From Symsagittifera roscoffensis (taxonomy: Eukaryota; Xenacoelomorpha; Acoela; Convolutidae): DNA of 64,000 nucleotides. The notes under the pieces were generated by a model, which was not told the DNA's origin, did not search any database, and saw only the letters and a program-made list of their open reading frames with translations. Positions within the stretch are counted from its first letter, which is position 1. Each line of letters begins with the position of its first letter. The stretch is taken from NCBI RefSeq assembly GCF_963678635.1, contig NC_087063.1, positions 40,316,759-40,380,758 on the forward strand, given 5' to 3'. The position numbers were made by a program, and so were the translations under genes. This document shows positions 62,616 to 64,000 of the stretch, one piece after another.

Positions 62616-63644
62616 CGATGTGCGTCCTGTGAACCAGATGCCTTCATTTTCCTCAATTTGTTTATGAAGATGTTGCATCGGGAAAACCAATTGCTTTAAG
62701 CCAGTTGAACAGGAATTTCATTCTTCTCAATGCTAACGTGGAAAGCCCGAGTCTGGCGCCTTTTTTGACCAAGACACACAGTGAGCATGCCAATCTATAT
62801 ATTGATGGGGATGTCTCATTATCGCTAAAGACAACGCAGGGTGGTTCAGCAGGGTTGACTATCTATGGGATTATGGTATTGGAATACTACAGAATACTAC
62901 TACTTTCGTGAAGCGCCTGCAGAGTATTTTGAAGCCCTTGTCGTACGCAGATAATTTGCCTGCAGGTCGAAAGTTGAAGCATTTGAAAGACGGGAGAACT
63001 GGGATTAAAGTTCTGGCTATGCATACATTTCCCAGATCGAGTTGTTCACCCAATATTTCGACCTCTATCAAAATTCGGTATGTTTGGACTATGCTCGAGC
63101 AAAACAAATGTGCTCGACCGTGCTCGATCAAAGAAAGATATGCTCGACCGAATAAACTGTGCACGACCTTGCTCAACCCAAGCAAATGAAAAAATGCATT
63201 CCAGACTATTCTATCAGTTAAGGCAAAGAGTCTTGATTGAGCAAAGCTAGTTTTTTGAAGCAGGCATCATGAAACTGTTAGAAGAAACAAGGTACTTAAA
63301 GTTCGCTAAGTACAGTTTTGCTGAGGTGGTTTTTTGAAAAAACACATGGTTGGAAGAAAAAATCCGCTATATTTTACAAATTTTTGAGACATAACCTCAG
63401 TCTGTTTGCAGCATTCACTCACAGCCTCAATCGCAAGGGAATTACCAGATGCAATTCTTAAGTCTATTGACAGTCAAATTCTTTTCGTGCCAAAAGCAGC
63501 AAGTAGAATGCCTCCCTTCTGAAATGAGGCAACACAAAATTTGTATAACTTCAAGAAACTGGGTAAAACTTAATTGAACAAATTAATTGATGTAGTTGAC
63601 TCGCGATGGTTTTAAATTTAGCAGAATTGGTTTTCAAAACATAA
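62616..63644. other. no gene recognised
   Basis: A 68-codon + frame at 62705-62911 and overlapping frames at 62871-63189 have no recognised domain. CTCGACC / GCTCGA words (63080-63180) recall the neighbouring repeats. Confidence 0.4.
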
Positions 63645-64000
63645 CGAAACTGCTCGTATCAGGACGAAGCCCTGATTGTTCCGACTGCCCTTTAAGGCCT
63701 ATGGAGTAAAGTTCACTTCAAAAAAGATATATTTTCAAAAAAAAAATTCAGATTTTTTTTGTGATAATTATTATCCTGAACGCTTTGTGAAGTACAAAAT
63801 GATATATTAAGAGTAGCAAAGTACTAAATATCACGAAAAGCAAGCCTCAATTCAATTTAGAACGATTTAAAACACGGAATAAATCTCCGCTTACGCATTA
63901 TTAGTACAAAATAAGTCACACGTTGTTTATCCCAAATTGGCAACCTTTTAAGCACCATAAATTTTCGAAAGAAATCAGAGTTGAAATAATGTTGGCAGTT
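63645..64000 (-). repeat. dispersed repeat Rep-A, copy 7, truncated by the window edge
   Basis: Starts ACTGCTCGTATCAGGACGAA, then GTTCCGACTGCCCTTTAAGG, AAATCTCCGCTTACGCATTA and CAAATTGGCAACC. It has the same orientation as copies 1 and 3. Confidence 0.75.

Overview
The window looks like nuclear DNA of an invertebrate animal. It is strongly AT-rich, has no operons or bacterial signals, and is dominated by animal transposable elements (Ty3/gypsy of the Mag type, BEL/Pao, and an RTE/CR1-like LINE). The one gene-like host locus is a secreted phospholipase A2 of the group XII type, with two recognisable coding segments about 0.42 kb apart. I cannot name the species. A nematode or another small invertebrate with a repeat-rich genome would fit, but nothing here decides it. 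A 200-N scaffold gap lies at 48642-48841.

Layout. 1-3.2 kb: low-complexity tracts and three copies of a ~0.5 kb dispersed repeat (called Rep-A here). 3.6-9.8 kb: a gene-free nest of duplications. It has ~375 bp direct repeats at its ends, a 2.3 kb tandem duplication inside, and within that 358-bp tandem repeats (3 copies, then 2). 11.6-15.5 kb: a full-length LINE on the minus strand with a 16-bp target-site duplication. It has an endonuclease, a reverse transcriptase and a C-terminal triple zinc finger, broken by one frameshift and one in-frame TGA. 16.2-16.5 kb: a MITE built from AAGGT repeats. 17.2-23.8 kb: an apparently intact gypsy element on the minus strand with 234-bp LTRs, a 5-bp TSD and one 1936-aa Gag-Pol frame whose ATG forms at the LTR/primer-binding-site junction. 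24.4-26.1 kb: repeats, a long diverged inverted repeat and a tRNA-like unit. 30-36 kb: a decayed BEL/Pao element (minus). 35.9-38.0 kb: a 1043-bp tandem duplication. 38.7-42.8 kb: small dispersed repeats and C/G tracts. 43.5-44.4 kb: the PLA2 locus. 44.4-48.6 kb: more Rep-A, a tRNA-Ser-like Pol III unit and a palindromic MITE cut by the gap. 48.8-54.6 kb: a decayed second gypsy (plus), related to the first and carrying a lesion in the RT active site. 55-57 kb: a minisatellite and two 335-bp direct repeats with no visible difference. 57.3-59.6 kb: a second decayed BEL/Pao pol (plus). 59.9-62.6 kb: a 360-bp near-perfect palindrome, a second overlapping 68-bp palindrome, a minisatellite, and a ~2 kb foldback-like element with repetitive inverted arms and an internal array of the 16-bp palindrome TTATAATCGATTATAA. 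63.6 kb to the end: another Rep-A copy.

There is no multi-gene pathway. The autonomous elements (LINE, gypsy 1) encode their own replication enzymes, and the decayed elements and MITEs depend on relatives elsewhere. The most notable structures are the gypsy start-codon/PBS overlap, the zinc-finger extension of the LINE, the foldback/palindrome complex at 59.9-62.6 kb, and the nested duplications at 3.6-9.8 kb. All identities are from reading the sequence by eye; no alignments or database searches were run.
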